Below are positions 16,504 through 23,802 of a stretch of DNA of 64,000 bases, in pieces. Made by a program: the position numbers and the translations under genes. The stretch comes from Psychrosphaera ytuae (GTDB lineage Bacteria > Pseudomonadota > Gammaproteobacteria > Enterobacterales > Alteromonadaceae). Positions within the stretch are counted from its first letter, which is position 1, and the number at the start of each line of letters is the position of its first letter. The notes under the pieces are model-generated. The model was given only the letters and a program-made list of their open reading frames with translations, searched no databases and was not told where the DNA came from. The DNA lies in assembly GCF_017638545.1 (NCBI RefSeq), contig NZ_CP072110.1:310001-374000 (forward strand), in the 5' to 3' direction.

Positions 16504-18189
16504 TTGAAATACGTGAAGTTCGCTAAATCCACAATCGCTCTTTCTTTAATGCTTTCATTTGGTTACGCGAATGCGGCAACCTACGAGATTAAAGAAATTC
16601 CTAACGTAAAAGATCATCGTCAGCAATTTTCGACCGCATTAAATAATGTTGGTGAAGTGGTTGGTATCGCTCGTAGCAGTGTTAACTTTCCGTTTTATTT
16701 TGAAAATTACATAACTAACGCATCAGCGAGTATTCGCGCAAACTGTGGTATTAGCGATGCAGAAATCTCAGCTGGTCAATTAGATGCCAGTAGTGCGTCT
16801 TGTTTGAAAAGCACACTGAGCAATACTAGTGGTAATTTTGTTGATAGTCCTTCATATCAGAAAATAGGGGATGTGGTTTCTTTTAAATATTCTGCCGGCG
16901 AAACGACGCAAACAACACTGACAGATGTTTTTGTCGAAGAATTAAATAGCTTGTCTCGCAGTACGGTAGAGCAGTTAAACGACATTAATAACTTGGGTTT
17001 TGCCGCAGGTACTGCTTCGGCTCCATATCGCAAGATTAGTTTTCAACAAACTGGCGAAAACGCTAGTGAGAGCCCAATAACTCTATTTGAAAGAGACTTT
17101 ACCAGTCGAGCAACAGTTATTAACAACGGTAATGTCTTAACCATTGCTCCAAAAGAAGTGACTTTTGGCGGGGTATCTGCTGCGACGTCGATTACTGACA
17201 ATAACTTCGTTTCTGGTTATCAATCTGTTTCTGTTCGTGAAGTGGCACAAACAACAATAGAAAATGATTGTAAAGGTGAATCATTACCTGAAAACGTCTG
17301 CGCGTGGAGTTTGGCTCAAAATCTTTCGTTGTACGATTTACGTCCCGTGGTTTGGTCTATCGATAATGAAGGAAATGTACTAGAAAAATCAGAGTATCCA
17401 CTCGCGTTCACACCCAAAGAAAATCAAAACGGAAATTATGTCGCATACGCTTCTGCAGTAAATGAAATGGGTGTTGCCGTTGGTTACGGTGACGCTCCTG
17501 CGACTGATAATGATAATGTTATTTTAAAATTCCCACTTTTGTTTAAAGACGGAACCACTATTCAAATCTTAGAAGATAACCGTGATTATGACGGTGGTTA
17601 CGCTACAGATATAAATAATCAGGGGTTAGTCGTAGGTCATTTACAGAAATTCGTTGATCGCCAATATAACGATGAATTTTTTGTGTACGACATAAACACG
17701 GGTGAAATTAAAACTCCAACGACATTTTACAAGTCGGCACAAAGCCAGGCGGCTGCCATTAATGATAATGGTTATGTTGTTGGTGTGGCTGAGTACGAAT
17801 TGACGACATCACAAATTCGTCGGAAGCACGGTTTCTTATACGACTTAAATACGGACCAGGTTTTAGATTTAAATGACTTAACAGAGTGTCAGTCGAAATA
17901 CGAGATTGTTGAAGTATCGGATATTAATAACAACAACCAAATATCGGCGACGGCGATTAAAACGGTAAACGTAGTTAATGCGCTCGGTGAGCCGGTTCTT
18001 GATGATAATGGTAATAATGTAACAACGACTCAACCTGTTGCTGTGTTACTGGAGCCAATTTCGGGCGGTCAAATTGATGACTGTGGTGAACTCGAAGAGC
18101 CTTCTTATGAGCGACAAGGCATGTCGACTTCTATCTGGTTATTGGCGACTCTTTCATTCTTTGCTGTTATTAGAAGACGTTTTATATAA
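16504..18189 (+). CDS. DUF3466 family exported protein with a CTERM-like tail
   Basis: The 561 residues begin with a signal peptide (KFAKSTIALSLMLSFGYANA, cleavage near residue 24). Repeated motifs of the type ALNNVGEVVG, DINNLGFAAG, AVNEMGVAVG, DINNQGLVVG and AINDNGYVVG follow; these are the beta-propeller-like repeats of DUF3466 proteins. The C-terminus is a hydrophobic helix followed by RRRFI, laid out like GlyGly-CTERM sorting tails, though the usual double glycine is replaced by QGMSTS. A rhombosortase gene at 43.9 kb makes cleavage of such a tail plausible. TTG start with AGGTAG five bases upstream, 12 bases after uup. Function unknown. Confidence 0.82.
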   Translation: MKYVKFAKSTIALSLMLSFGYANAATYEIKEIPNVKDHRQQFSTALNNVGEVVGIARSSVNFPFYFENYITNASASIRANCGISDAEISAGQLDASSASCLKSTLSNTSGNFVDSPSYQKIGDVVSFKYSAGETTQTTLTDVFVEELNSLSRSTVEQLNDINNLGFAAGTASAPYRKISFQQTGENASESPITLFERDFTSRATVINNGNVLTIAPKEVTFGGVSAATSITDNNFVSGYQSVSVREVAQTTIENDCKGESLPENVCAWSLAQNLSLYDLRPVVWSIDNEGNVLEKSEYPLAFTPKENQNGNYVAYASAVNEMGVAVGYGDAPATDNDNVILKFPLLFKDGTTIQILEDNRDYDGGYATDINNQGLVVGHLQKFVDRQYNDEFFVYDINTGEIKTPTTFYKSAQSQAAAINDNGYVVGVAEYELTTSQIRRKHGFLYDLNTDQVLDLNDLTECQSKYEIVEVSDINNNNQISATAIKTVNVVNALGEPVLDDNGNNVTTTQPVAVLLEPISGGQIDDCGELEEPSYERQGMSTSIWLLATLSFFAVIRRRFI

Positions 18190-18207
18190 CGATCAATTCT
18201 ATATAAA

Positions 18208-18240
18208 AAGCCCCTGACTATCAGGGGCTTATTTATTTTT
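18208..18240 (+). terminator. Terminator after the DUF3466 gene
   Basis: AAGCCCCTGA and TCAGGGGCTT arms with a CTA loop, then ATTTATTTTT, 19 bases after the stop. Confidence 0.85.
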
Positions 18241-18359
18241 ACCGTTTTGTTTCAATTTATCTATTGATCATCGTTCTGTAATTTACTATTCATAGTAGTA
18301 CGGTTTTTCGGCAATTGTCCGACGGCCGTGTTTATTTAAAAAACAGAGAGGATCTGCCT

Positions 18360-18533
18360 ATGAAAAGACAAAAACGTGACCGCTTAGATAGAGCTCATTC
18401 ACAAGGATACAAAGCAGGTATTTCAGGACGTTCGAAAGACGCATGCCCATATCATTCTCAAGATTCAAAATCACAATGGCTCGGAGGTTACAGAGAGGCC
18501 ATCGGTGATAAAAGTGAAGGTTTATTTAAATAA
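18360..18533 (+). CDS. rmf: Ribosome modulation factor
   Basis: The frame opens at 18315, but the ATG at 18360 follows AGAGAGGA and gives MKRQKRDRLDRAHSQGYKAG, which matches the E. coli RMF N-terminus. The 57-residue basic protein keeps GRSKDACPYHSQDSKSQWLGG almost as in E. coli. RMF dimerises 70S ribosomes into inactive 100S particles in stationary phase. The 120 bases upstream are AT-rich with no clear sigma70 -35. A terminator follows the gene. Confidence 0.96.
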   Translation: MKRQKRDRLDRAHSQGYKAGISGRSKDACPYHSQDSKSQWLGGYREAIGDKSEGLFK

Positions 18534-18561
18534 AGAACTTTAGGTTCTGTCTCAACATAAA

Positions 18562-18596
18562 AAAGCTCGCATCATTGCGAGCTTTCAAGTTTTAGG
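18562..18596. terminator. Terminator between rmf and fabA
   Basis: AAAGCTCGC and GCGAGCTTT arms with an ATCATT loop, A-rich on the left and weakly T-rich on the right. Placed to serve both convergent genes. Confidence 0.75.
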
Positions 18597-18617
18597 GCTT
18601 TTAAAATTTATGCTTAA

Positions 18618-19133
18618 TTAAAAACTAGAAGTATCGGTAAATAAGCCAACTTTTAGATCTTTAGCTTCGTAGATAATTTTGCCATCAACTTCCACGGTGC
18701 CATCGGCAAGGCCCATAAATAGTTTACGTTTGATCACTCGCTTCAGGTTAATTCTGTAAGTTACTTTTTTGGCTGTTGGTAAAATTTGGCCGGTAAATTT
18801 AACCTCACCCACACCTAAAGCACGTCCTTTACCTGGACCACCTGACCAACCTAAGAAAAAGCCAACAAGTTGCCACATTGCGTCCAAACCTAAACAGCCC
18901 GGCATTACCGGATCTTCTTTAAAGTGACAGGCGAAAAACCAAAGATCTGGATTAATGTCTAATTCAGCTACTATTTGACCTTTTCCGTGTTCACCACCAT
19001 CCTCCGTGATCGAAACGATGCGGTCCATCATTAGCATATTGTCTGAAGGTAAACGGCTGTTACCCGGACCAAAAAGCTCACCATTGCCACATGCAATTAA
19101 ATCGTTTTTATCGTAACTGTTTTTCTGTATCAT
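18618..19133 (-). CDS. fabA: Beta-hydroxydecanoyl-ACP dehydratase/isomerase
   Basis: The 171-residue protein matches E. coli FabA closely in length and motifs. The active-site His70 lies in FFACHFKEDPVMPGCLG and Asp84 in GLDAMWQLVGFF. FabA dehydrates (3R)-hydroxydecanoyl-ACP and isomerises the product to cis-3-decenoyl-ACP, the branch point of anaerobic unsaturated fatty-acid synthesis in the cytoplasm. It is single, divergent from a small RHH-like gene, with a perfect 24-bp palindrome 44 bases upstream of its start. Confidence 0.97.
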   Translation of the reverse strand: MIQKNSYDKNDLIACGNGELFGPGNSRLPSDNMLMMDRIVSITEDGGEHGKGQIVAELDINPDLWFFACHFKEDPVMPGCLGLDAMWQLVGFFLGWSGGPGKGRALGVGEVKFTGQILPTAKKVTYRINLKRVIKRKLFMGLADGTVEVDGKIIYEAKDLKVGLFTDTSSF

Positions 19134-19177
19134 TTTGTTAGCGCTTATTTCTTAAAGTAAAATTTTAGAACAGCTAA

Positions 19178-19201
19178 TTTAGCGTACACTTGTACGCTAA
19201 A
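19178..19201. promoter_or_regulatory. Perfect palindrome between fabA and the RHH-like gene, FabR-type operator candidate
   Basis: TTTAGCGTACA and TGTACGCTAAA are exact inverted 11-bp arms around CT. The core AGCGTACA...TGTACGCT resembles the operators of the TetR-family repressor FabR in front of fabA and fabB in enteric bacteria (from memory, not searched). On the fabA side it lies just upstream of a TAAAAT -10-like sequence, so a bound protein would block or modulate fabA transcription. Confidence 0.65.
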
Positions 19202-19254
19202 CAACTCTGAACAGTGAAGTAGTGTTTAATAAATAATAGCCATTGGATAAGACA

Positions 19255-19494
19255 ATGCCGTTAACAAATGCAGAAAAACAAAAAAGATATCGAGAGCGAA
19301 AAGCAAACCAAGGAAAAAAAGAGGTAAGAGGGTATTTGTCCGAACAAGCTCAGGATGTACTAACAGAACTGCGTGAACAAACGGGGTGGGATGATTCTAC
19401 TATTTTGTCTAACGCACTAAGGCTAACCTATGCAGCCCAAAAATGTGGACAAATTAAACTGCTGAACAACTGGTTAACTAAACACCAAAAATAG
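19255..19494 (+). CDS. Small ribbon-helix-helix-like protein
   Basis: The open frame begins with a TTG at 19243, but the ATG at 19255 with GGAT upstream gives a 79-residue protein starting MPLTNAEKQKRYRERK. The basic N-terminus, a predicted beta strand (KKEVRGYLS) and two helices (AQDVLTELREQTGWDDSTILSNALRL) are the pattern of ribbon-helix-helix DNA-binding proteins. Similar small proteins are seen on chromosomes and plasmids without a known target. It is divergent from fabA across the palindrome, so autoregulation or control of fabA is possible but unproven. It is convergent with the DnaJ-related gene. Confidence 0.65.
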   Translation: MPLTNAEKQKRYRERKANQGKKEVRGYLSEQAQDVLTELREQTGWDDSTILSNALRLTYAAQKCGQIKLLNNWLTKHQK

Positions 19495-19507
19495 ATGTTT
19501 CAAGCTC

Positions 19508-20170
19508 TCAAAGGTTTTGCAAGATAACATGGTAGGCGGCAGTCGTTTTTTGAAAATCTGATTTGTTACCGCCTTTATCAGGGTGTTGGCGAAGCGATAG
19601 GGATTTGTAGGCGCTTTTTACGGTCTGTTTACTCAACGACTCTAATGGTACGGAAGGATCAAGGTTTAATGTTGTTAACGCCTCTTCAAGATCTAACCCT
19701 GGCTTGCTGCTTTTTAAAAACTTTTCCCAAAATGAATCTAATAATGAATTAACGGTTTGTTCATCAGCACATTTAAAATTTTGCCAATCTAAATAATAGG
19801 TGGAGAGCTTTTCGTCCGATTCGTGATTTATTTGAATTTCGTTATTACCGCTTTGGGCATTGCTTCTGTGCCACGCTATTTTTAACGCAGAAATAGTGAT
19901 GTCGGAACCGTCAGCATCGTTTAAATGCGTTTTGATTCTGTAAAGGGCATTAAATAGTACAAAGTGGGTTTGAAAAAGACTTAGAGGTTGGCTCAAGGAG
20001 TCCGTTGAAAAAAGATTGTATGGCGAGCTTTGAAGTGCACGTATTAACTCGAATTCTGTATATTCATTTTTGTTTAACAACTCTAACAGAGCACAATCCA
20101 AAGCAACTAAGTTCTCATCAAGTGGCTTGTTAAATGGGATAGGGCCCTGTTTAGAATCTTCGGGTTTCAC
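19508..20170 (-). CDS. DnaJ-related protein with C-terminal J domain
   Basis: The 220 residues have an N-terminal helical region found in the DNAJ-related family (about 1-150, with LLNKNEYTEFELIRAL and SLFQTHFVLFNALYRIK) and a C-terminal J domain from about 160, ending with the diagnostic SLRQHPDKGGNKSDFQKTTAAYHVI. The HPD tripeptide stimulates Hsp70 ATPase, so it is probably a co-chaperone of DnaK with an unknown client. It lies 15 bases downstream of queC on the same strand and may be read through from it. Confidence 0.85.
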   Translation of the reverse strand: MKPEDSKQGPIPFNKPLDENLVALDCALLELLNKNEYTEFELIRALQSSPYNLFSTDSLSQPLSLFQTHFVLFNALYRIKTHLNDADGSDITISALKIAWHRSNAQSGNNEIQINHESDEKLSTYYLDWQNFKCADEQTVNSLLDSFWEKFLKSSKPGLDLEEALTTLNLDPSVPLESLSKQTVKSAYKSLSLRQHPDKGGNKSDFQKTTAAYHVILQNL

Positions 20171-20185
20171 TTTAGTCGCTTAGCA

Positions 20186-20845
20186 TTAAGCTTCGTAAGT
20201 AAGCGGGTCAGTTACGTTGTTTTTTTCAAAAGCCTCGAGTCGCTCTTGGCACGCACCACACTTTCCGCAGGCCAATTCACGGCCGTTGTAACACGTCCAG
20301 GTTTTACTGTAATCCAATCCCATTTCGATACCATCAGCTAAGATTTCAATCTTATCGTTATTCAAATATGGCACAGCAATATCGATTGCGTCATAGTTGG
20401 CAATCGCAGCAACGTCTTGCATTTTTTTAACAAATTCTGGTCGGCAGTCTGGATAGATAGCGTGATCGCCTGAGTGCGCTCCGTAATAGACTTTTGTTGC
20501 TTCGAGCGATACCGCATAGCCGATTGCTAAAGATAAAAGGATCATATTTCGATTTGGTACGACCGTCTGCTTCATGTTGTCAGCTTCGTAATGTCCCTCT
20601 GGTACATCGATATCGTCAGTTAGCGAAGAACCAGCGATAATAGAGTTGATAGCACTTATATCGACTATTTTGTGTGGGATGTTTAACTCCTCACAAACAT
20701 TCTTTGCATATTCCACTTCTTTTACATGGCGCTGCCCGTAATTAAAAGTAAGTGCATGGACGGCATAGCCTTGTTTAATTGCTTTGTTCAACACTGTAAA
20801 CGAGTCCATTCCACCCGAATATATTACGACGACCTTTTCAGACAT
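20186..20845 (-). CDS. queC: 7-cyano-7-deazaguanine synthase
   Basis: QueC converts 7-carboxy-7-deazaguanine to preQ0 with ATP and ammonia in queuosine biosynthesis. From the chosen ATG the protein is 219 residues. The PP-loop ATPase motif YSGGMDSFTVL is near the N-terminus, and the zinc site ACGKCGACQERL with an upstream Cys is at the C-terminus. An in-frame GTG at 20866 would add seven residues, but AAGG lies at the right distance before the ATG at 20845. Divergent from queE, the preceding pathway step. Confidence 0.95.
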   Translation of the reverse strand: MSEKVVVIYSGGMDSFTVLNKAIKQGYAVHALTFNYGQRHVKEVEYAKNVCEELNIPHKIVDISAINSIIAGSSLTDDIDVPEGHYEADNMKQTVVPNRNMILLSLAIGYAVSLEATKVYYGAHSGDHAIYPDCRPEFVKKMQDVAAIANYDAIDIAVPYLNNDKIEILADGIEMGLDYSKTWTCYNGRELACGKCGACQERLEAFEKNNVTDPLTYEA

Positions 20846-20864
20846 AAACGATAACCTTGATAAC

Positions 20865-20882
20865 ACTCACAGATTTGTGAGT
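20865..20882. repeat. Inverted repeat in the queC-queE intergenic region
   Basis: ACTCACA and TGTGAGT with a four-base GATT loop, about 20 bases upstream of the queC ATG. It could be an operator or an mRNA hairpin in the queC leader; its role is unknown. Confidence 0.6.
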
Positions 20883-20905
20883 TGTTTGATATAATTTGCG
20901 ATTCT

Positions 20906-20934
20906 TTGATTTTAATCGAACTCGTGTTTTATAA
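20906..20934 (+). promoter_or_regulatory. Promoter candidate for queE
   Basis: TTGATT (20906-20911), a 17-bp spacer and TTATAA (20929-20934), about 34 bases before the queE ATG. A second TATAAT at 20890-20895 has no matching -35 in either direction that I can defend. Confidence 0.4.
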
Positions 20935-20967
20935 AAAGACGAATGTTGCTAATAGTTTAGGTTGGAC

Positions 20968-21642
20968 ATGACAAATTACAAAATAAATGAATTTTTTGAA
21001 ACGATTCAAGGTGAGGGCCAATACACGGGAACCGCTTCAATTTTTATTCGTTTGCAAGGATGTCCGGTTGGCTGCTCTTGGTGTGATACCAAACATACAT
21101 GGGAAGTAGAAAACGACCTACAGATACCAATCCAACAGGTGTTTGCTAAAACCGTAGAAACACCCCAGTGGGCGAGTTTAAGTGCTAATGAAATTGTCGA
21201 GCATATAAAACTACAAGGTTATCGCTCTAAACACGTTGTAATTACTGGCGGTGAGCCGGCAATGTACAATTTAATTGAGATGTGTGATGCGTTACACGCA
21301 CATGGTTTTAGCACGCAAATCGAAACCAGTGGCACATTTGAAATTAAAGTTCCAGCAAAAACATGGGTTACAGTATCGCCAAAAATAAATATGGCAGGTG
21401 GGTACAAGGTACTGGCTAGTTCAATGGCAAGGGCAAATGAAATCAAACATCCGATTGCTCGTCAGTCACATGTCGAAGAACTAGAGGAACTGTTAAATAC
21501 TGCTCCTGTGTCTGAAGGTACGTTGATTTATTTACAGCCAATCAGCCAAAAAATACCAGCAACCAAGTTAGCTATAGAAACCTGTATGGAAAAGAACTGG
21601 CGTTTGAGTATTCAGGTACACAAATACATTGGTATTGCTTGA
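20968..21642 (+). CDS. queE: 7-carboxy-7-deazaguanine synthase (radical SAM)
   Basis: The 224-residue enzyme (from the ATG at 20968; a TTG two codons earlier is less likely given AGGTTGG spacing) has FFETIQGEGQYTG at the N-terminus. The radical-SAM cluster motif CPVGCSWC provides the three cysteines, and TKHTWE follows as in E. coli QueE. GGEPAMYN is the GGE motif contacting SAM. It converts 6-carboxytetrahydropterin to 7-carboxy-7-deazaguanine, upstream of QueC. Divergently arranged with queC. Confidence 0.95.
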   Translation: MTNYKINEFFETIQGEGQYTGTASIFIRLQGCPVGCSWCDTKHTWEVENDLQIPIQQVFAKTVETPQWASLSANEIVEHIKLQGYRSKHVVITGGEPAMYNLIEMCDALHAHGFSTQIETSGTFEIKVPAKTWVTVSPKINMAGGYKVLASSMARANEIKHPIARQSHVEELEELLNTAPVSEGTLIYLQPISQKIPATKLAIETCMEKNWRLSIQVHKYIGIA

Positions 21643-21651
21643 TACAAAGTT

Positions 21652-21710
21652 CACGCTCCATTAGCACGCTTCAATATCATGCTTCAGTACCACGCTTCAG
21701 TACCACGCAG
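21652..21710 (+). repeat. 13-bp tandem repeat, about 4.5 copies, right after queE
   Basis: Successive 13-mers begin CACGCTCC, CACGCTTC, CATGCTTC and CACGCTTC, followed by a partial CACGCAG; two of them contain CACGCTTCAGTAC or a one-base variant. The array starts nine bases after the queE stop and ends just before the terminator. Confidence 0.75.
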
Positions 21711-21713
21711 TAA

Positions 21714-21746
21714 TAAAAAAGCCTAATCCCAATGATTAGGCTTTTT
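21714..21746. terminator. Bidirectional terminator shared by queE and the trp operon
   Basis: AAGCCTAATC and GATTAGGCTT arms with a CCAAT loop, an A-run on one side and a T-run on the other, between the convergent queE and trpA genes. Confidence 0.88.
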
Positions 21747-21770
21747 GCATTTGGAAAATATGTTTGTGTT

Positions 21771-22577
21771 TTAGAATTGTGTAGCGGCTTTCATGTCACT
21801 AACAAACTTACCTAGGGCGCCAAGCAGTGCTGTCTGATCATCAACATGTGACTCAATGATATTTACGACTGCCGAGCCCGATATGGCACCAGCGGCACCT
21901 GCCTCGATTGCAGATTTCACTTGTTCTGGAGAAGAAATACCAAAACCCAATACAGCAGGAGCTGCACGATATTCTTTAAGCTGCTTGACCATTAATTCCG
22001 GTGGCATACTGGCTTTTGTTTCTGCGCCTGTTACACCTGCACGACTTAATAAATAGGTATAGCCCCGAGTGTACGAAGCAATTTGACGTAAGGTGTCATC
22101 ATTTACCGACGGTGGGACAATAAACACTGGTGCTATATTATTGGTTTTAGCGGCCAGCCTAAACGGTTTACTTTCGCGTACAGGAACATCGGCAACAAGC
22201 ACAGAGTCAACACCAGCTTCAAAACAGGCTTTGTAAAAGCTATCGATGCCTTTGGCGACAACTAAATTACTGTATAACAGGAGACCGATTGGCGTGGACG
22301 GATAATTTGACCTAATTTTTACGATTAAATCTAAACAATCTTGTGTGGTAATTGTTTGTTGTAGCGCCCTGATATTGGCTTTTTGGATGGTTGGTCCATC
22401 TGCAATCGGGTCAGAAAAAGGCAAACCAAGCTCTAAGGCGTCTGCGCCAGATACTATAAGCTGTTCAATAATTTCATAACTGCGCTCTAAACTAGGATCA
22501 CCAATGGTGACAAAGGGTATAAACGCACCCTGATTCTTTTCGGCAAGTGATGCAAACATGTCATCGTAGCGGCTCAT
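21771..22577 (-). CDS. trpA: Tryptophan synthase alpha subunit
   Basis: The 268-residue TIM-barrel subunit cleaves indole-3-glycerol phosphate to indole and glyceraldehyde 3-phosphate, passing indole to TrpB. The catalytic Glu is in FIPFVTIGDPS...ALELGLPFSDPIADGPTIQ, with the catalytic Asp in the VADVPVRES loop, and the phosphate-binding region is GFGISSPEQV and SGSAVV. It is the last gene of the operon; its start overlaps the trpB stop by one base. Confidence 0.98.
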   Translation of the reverse strand: MSRYDDMFASLAEKNQGAFIPFVTIGDPSLERSYEIIEQLIVSGADALELGLPFSDPIADGPTIQKANIRALQQTITTQDCLDLIVKIRSNYPSTPIGLLLYSNLVVAKGIDSFYKACFEAGVDSVLVADVPVRESKPFRLAAKTNNIAPVFIVPPSVNDDTLRQIASYTRGYTYLLSRAGVTGAETKASMPPELMVKQLKEYRAAPAVLGFGISSPEQVKSAIEAGAAGAISGSAVVNIIESHVDDQTALLGALGKFVSDMKAATQF

Positions 22578-23794
22578 TATTGTTCTCCTTTTTCGGTCAG
22601 TACTGCGTGAACGTGAGCTAAGTCTTTATCGCCACGACCAGATAGATTAACCAACAAAATTTGTTCTTTATCTGGGTTGTCTTTAGCCAGTTTGATTGCA
22701 TAAGCTAGGGCATGACTGGATTCAACCGCAGGTATAATACCTTCTTTTTTAGCTAATAATTGAAATGCTTCTAATGCATCATCGTCATTGACTGCGACAT
22801 AGTCAGCACGTCCTGTAGACATCAAATGCGCATGCTGAGGTCCAACGGCTGGATAATCAAGCCCGGCAGAAATTGAATACGATTCTTCAATTTGGCCATC
22901 TTTGTCTTGCATAATGTGGGTAAACGCACCGTGTAAAATACCGGTTGAATCTATACCTTCTTTAATTACAGCTAAGGCTGCGCCATGCTCTCCAGTTTTA
23001 AGTCCTTTGCCGCCAGGCTCAACACCAATTAAGCCAACACCGTCTTCATTTATAAAGTCATTGAACATACCGATAGCATTAGAACCACCACCAACACAAG
23101 CGATGACTTGGTCCGGTAAACGACCTTCTGCTTGTAAAATTTGCTTTTTCGCTTCTTCACCAATCATTTTTTGGAAATCACGTACAATAGTCGGGAAAGG
23201 GTGAGGTCCTGCCGCTGTACCAAGGAGGTAGTGACTGTCTTCATACGTCGATGCCCAATCACGCATTGCTTCATTAACTGCGTCTTTTAGAGTGCCAGAA
23301 CCTGAATTTACAGGAATGACTTCTGCGCCCATGAGCTTCATTCTAAAGACATTTGGCTGTTGTCGGTCAATATCCTTTGCGCCCATATAAATTCGGGCTT
23401 CTAATCCCAATAGGGCGCAAGCTAATGCTGTCGCTACACCGTGCTGTCCTGCTCCGGTTTCGGCAATGACTCGCGATTTACCCATACGCTTGGTTAATAA
23501 TGCTTGGCCAAGTACTTGGTTGGTTTTGTGGGCACCTCCGTGTAAAAGATCTTCACGCTTTAGATATATTTTTGTATTCGTACCCTCTGTGAGGTTTTTA
23601 CATAAGGTAAGGGGCGTAGGGCGACCCGCATAATCTTTTAATAAACTGTTGAACTCGTCCAAAAAACCTTGGTCGCCTGTAGCGTCGATGTAGGCTTGCT
23701 CTAATTGCTCCAAAGCAGGAACGAATAGTTCTGGTACGAACATTCCACCAAACTTACCAAAGTAAGCTGGTAATGTTTTTTTGTTTGAATTCAT
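22577..23794 (-). CDS. trpB: Tryptophan synthase beta subunit
   Basis: The PLP enzyme (405 residues) condenses indole with serine. The PLP lysine lies in LHGGAHKTNQVLGQA, the phosphate-binding loop in CVGGGSNAIGMF, and the family signature in EDLLHGGAHKTN. It forms the alpha2-beta2 complex with TrpA. It follows trpCF by eight bases. Confidence 0.98.
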   Translation of the reverse strand: MNSNKKTLPAYFGKFGGMFVPELFVPALEQLEQAYIDATGDQGFLDEFNSLLKDYAGRPTPLTLCKNLTEGTNTKIYLKREDLLHGGAHKTNQVLGQALLTKRMGKSRVIAETGAGQHGVATALACALLGLEARIYMGAKDIDRQQPNVFRMKLMGAEVIPVNSGSGTLKDAVNEAMRDWASTYEDSHYLLGTAAGPHPFPTIVRDFQKMIGEEAKKQILQAEGRLPDQVIACVGGGSNAIGMFNDFINEDGVGLIGVEPGGKGLKTGEHGAALAVIKEGIDSTGILHGAFTHIMQDKDGQIEESYSISAGLDYPAVGPQHAHLMSTGRADYVAVNDDDALEAFQLLAKKEGIIPAVESSHALAYAIKLAKDNPDKEQILLVNLSGRGDKDLAHVHAVLTEKGEQ

Positions 23795-23802
23795 GTTATT
23801 CC

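Noticed and set aside
20846..20967. preQ1 riboswitch upstream of queC or queE
   Set aside because: The region has an inverted repeat but lacks the A-rich tail and pseudoknot pairing of preQ1 riboswitches.
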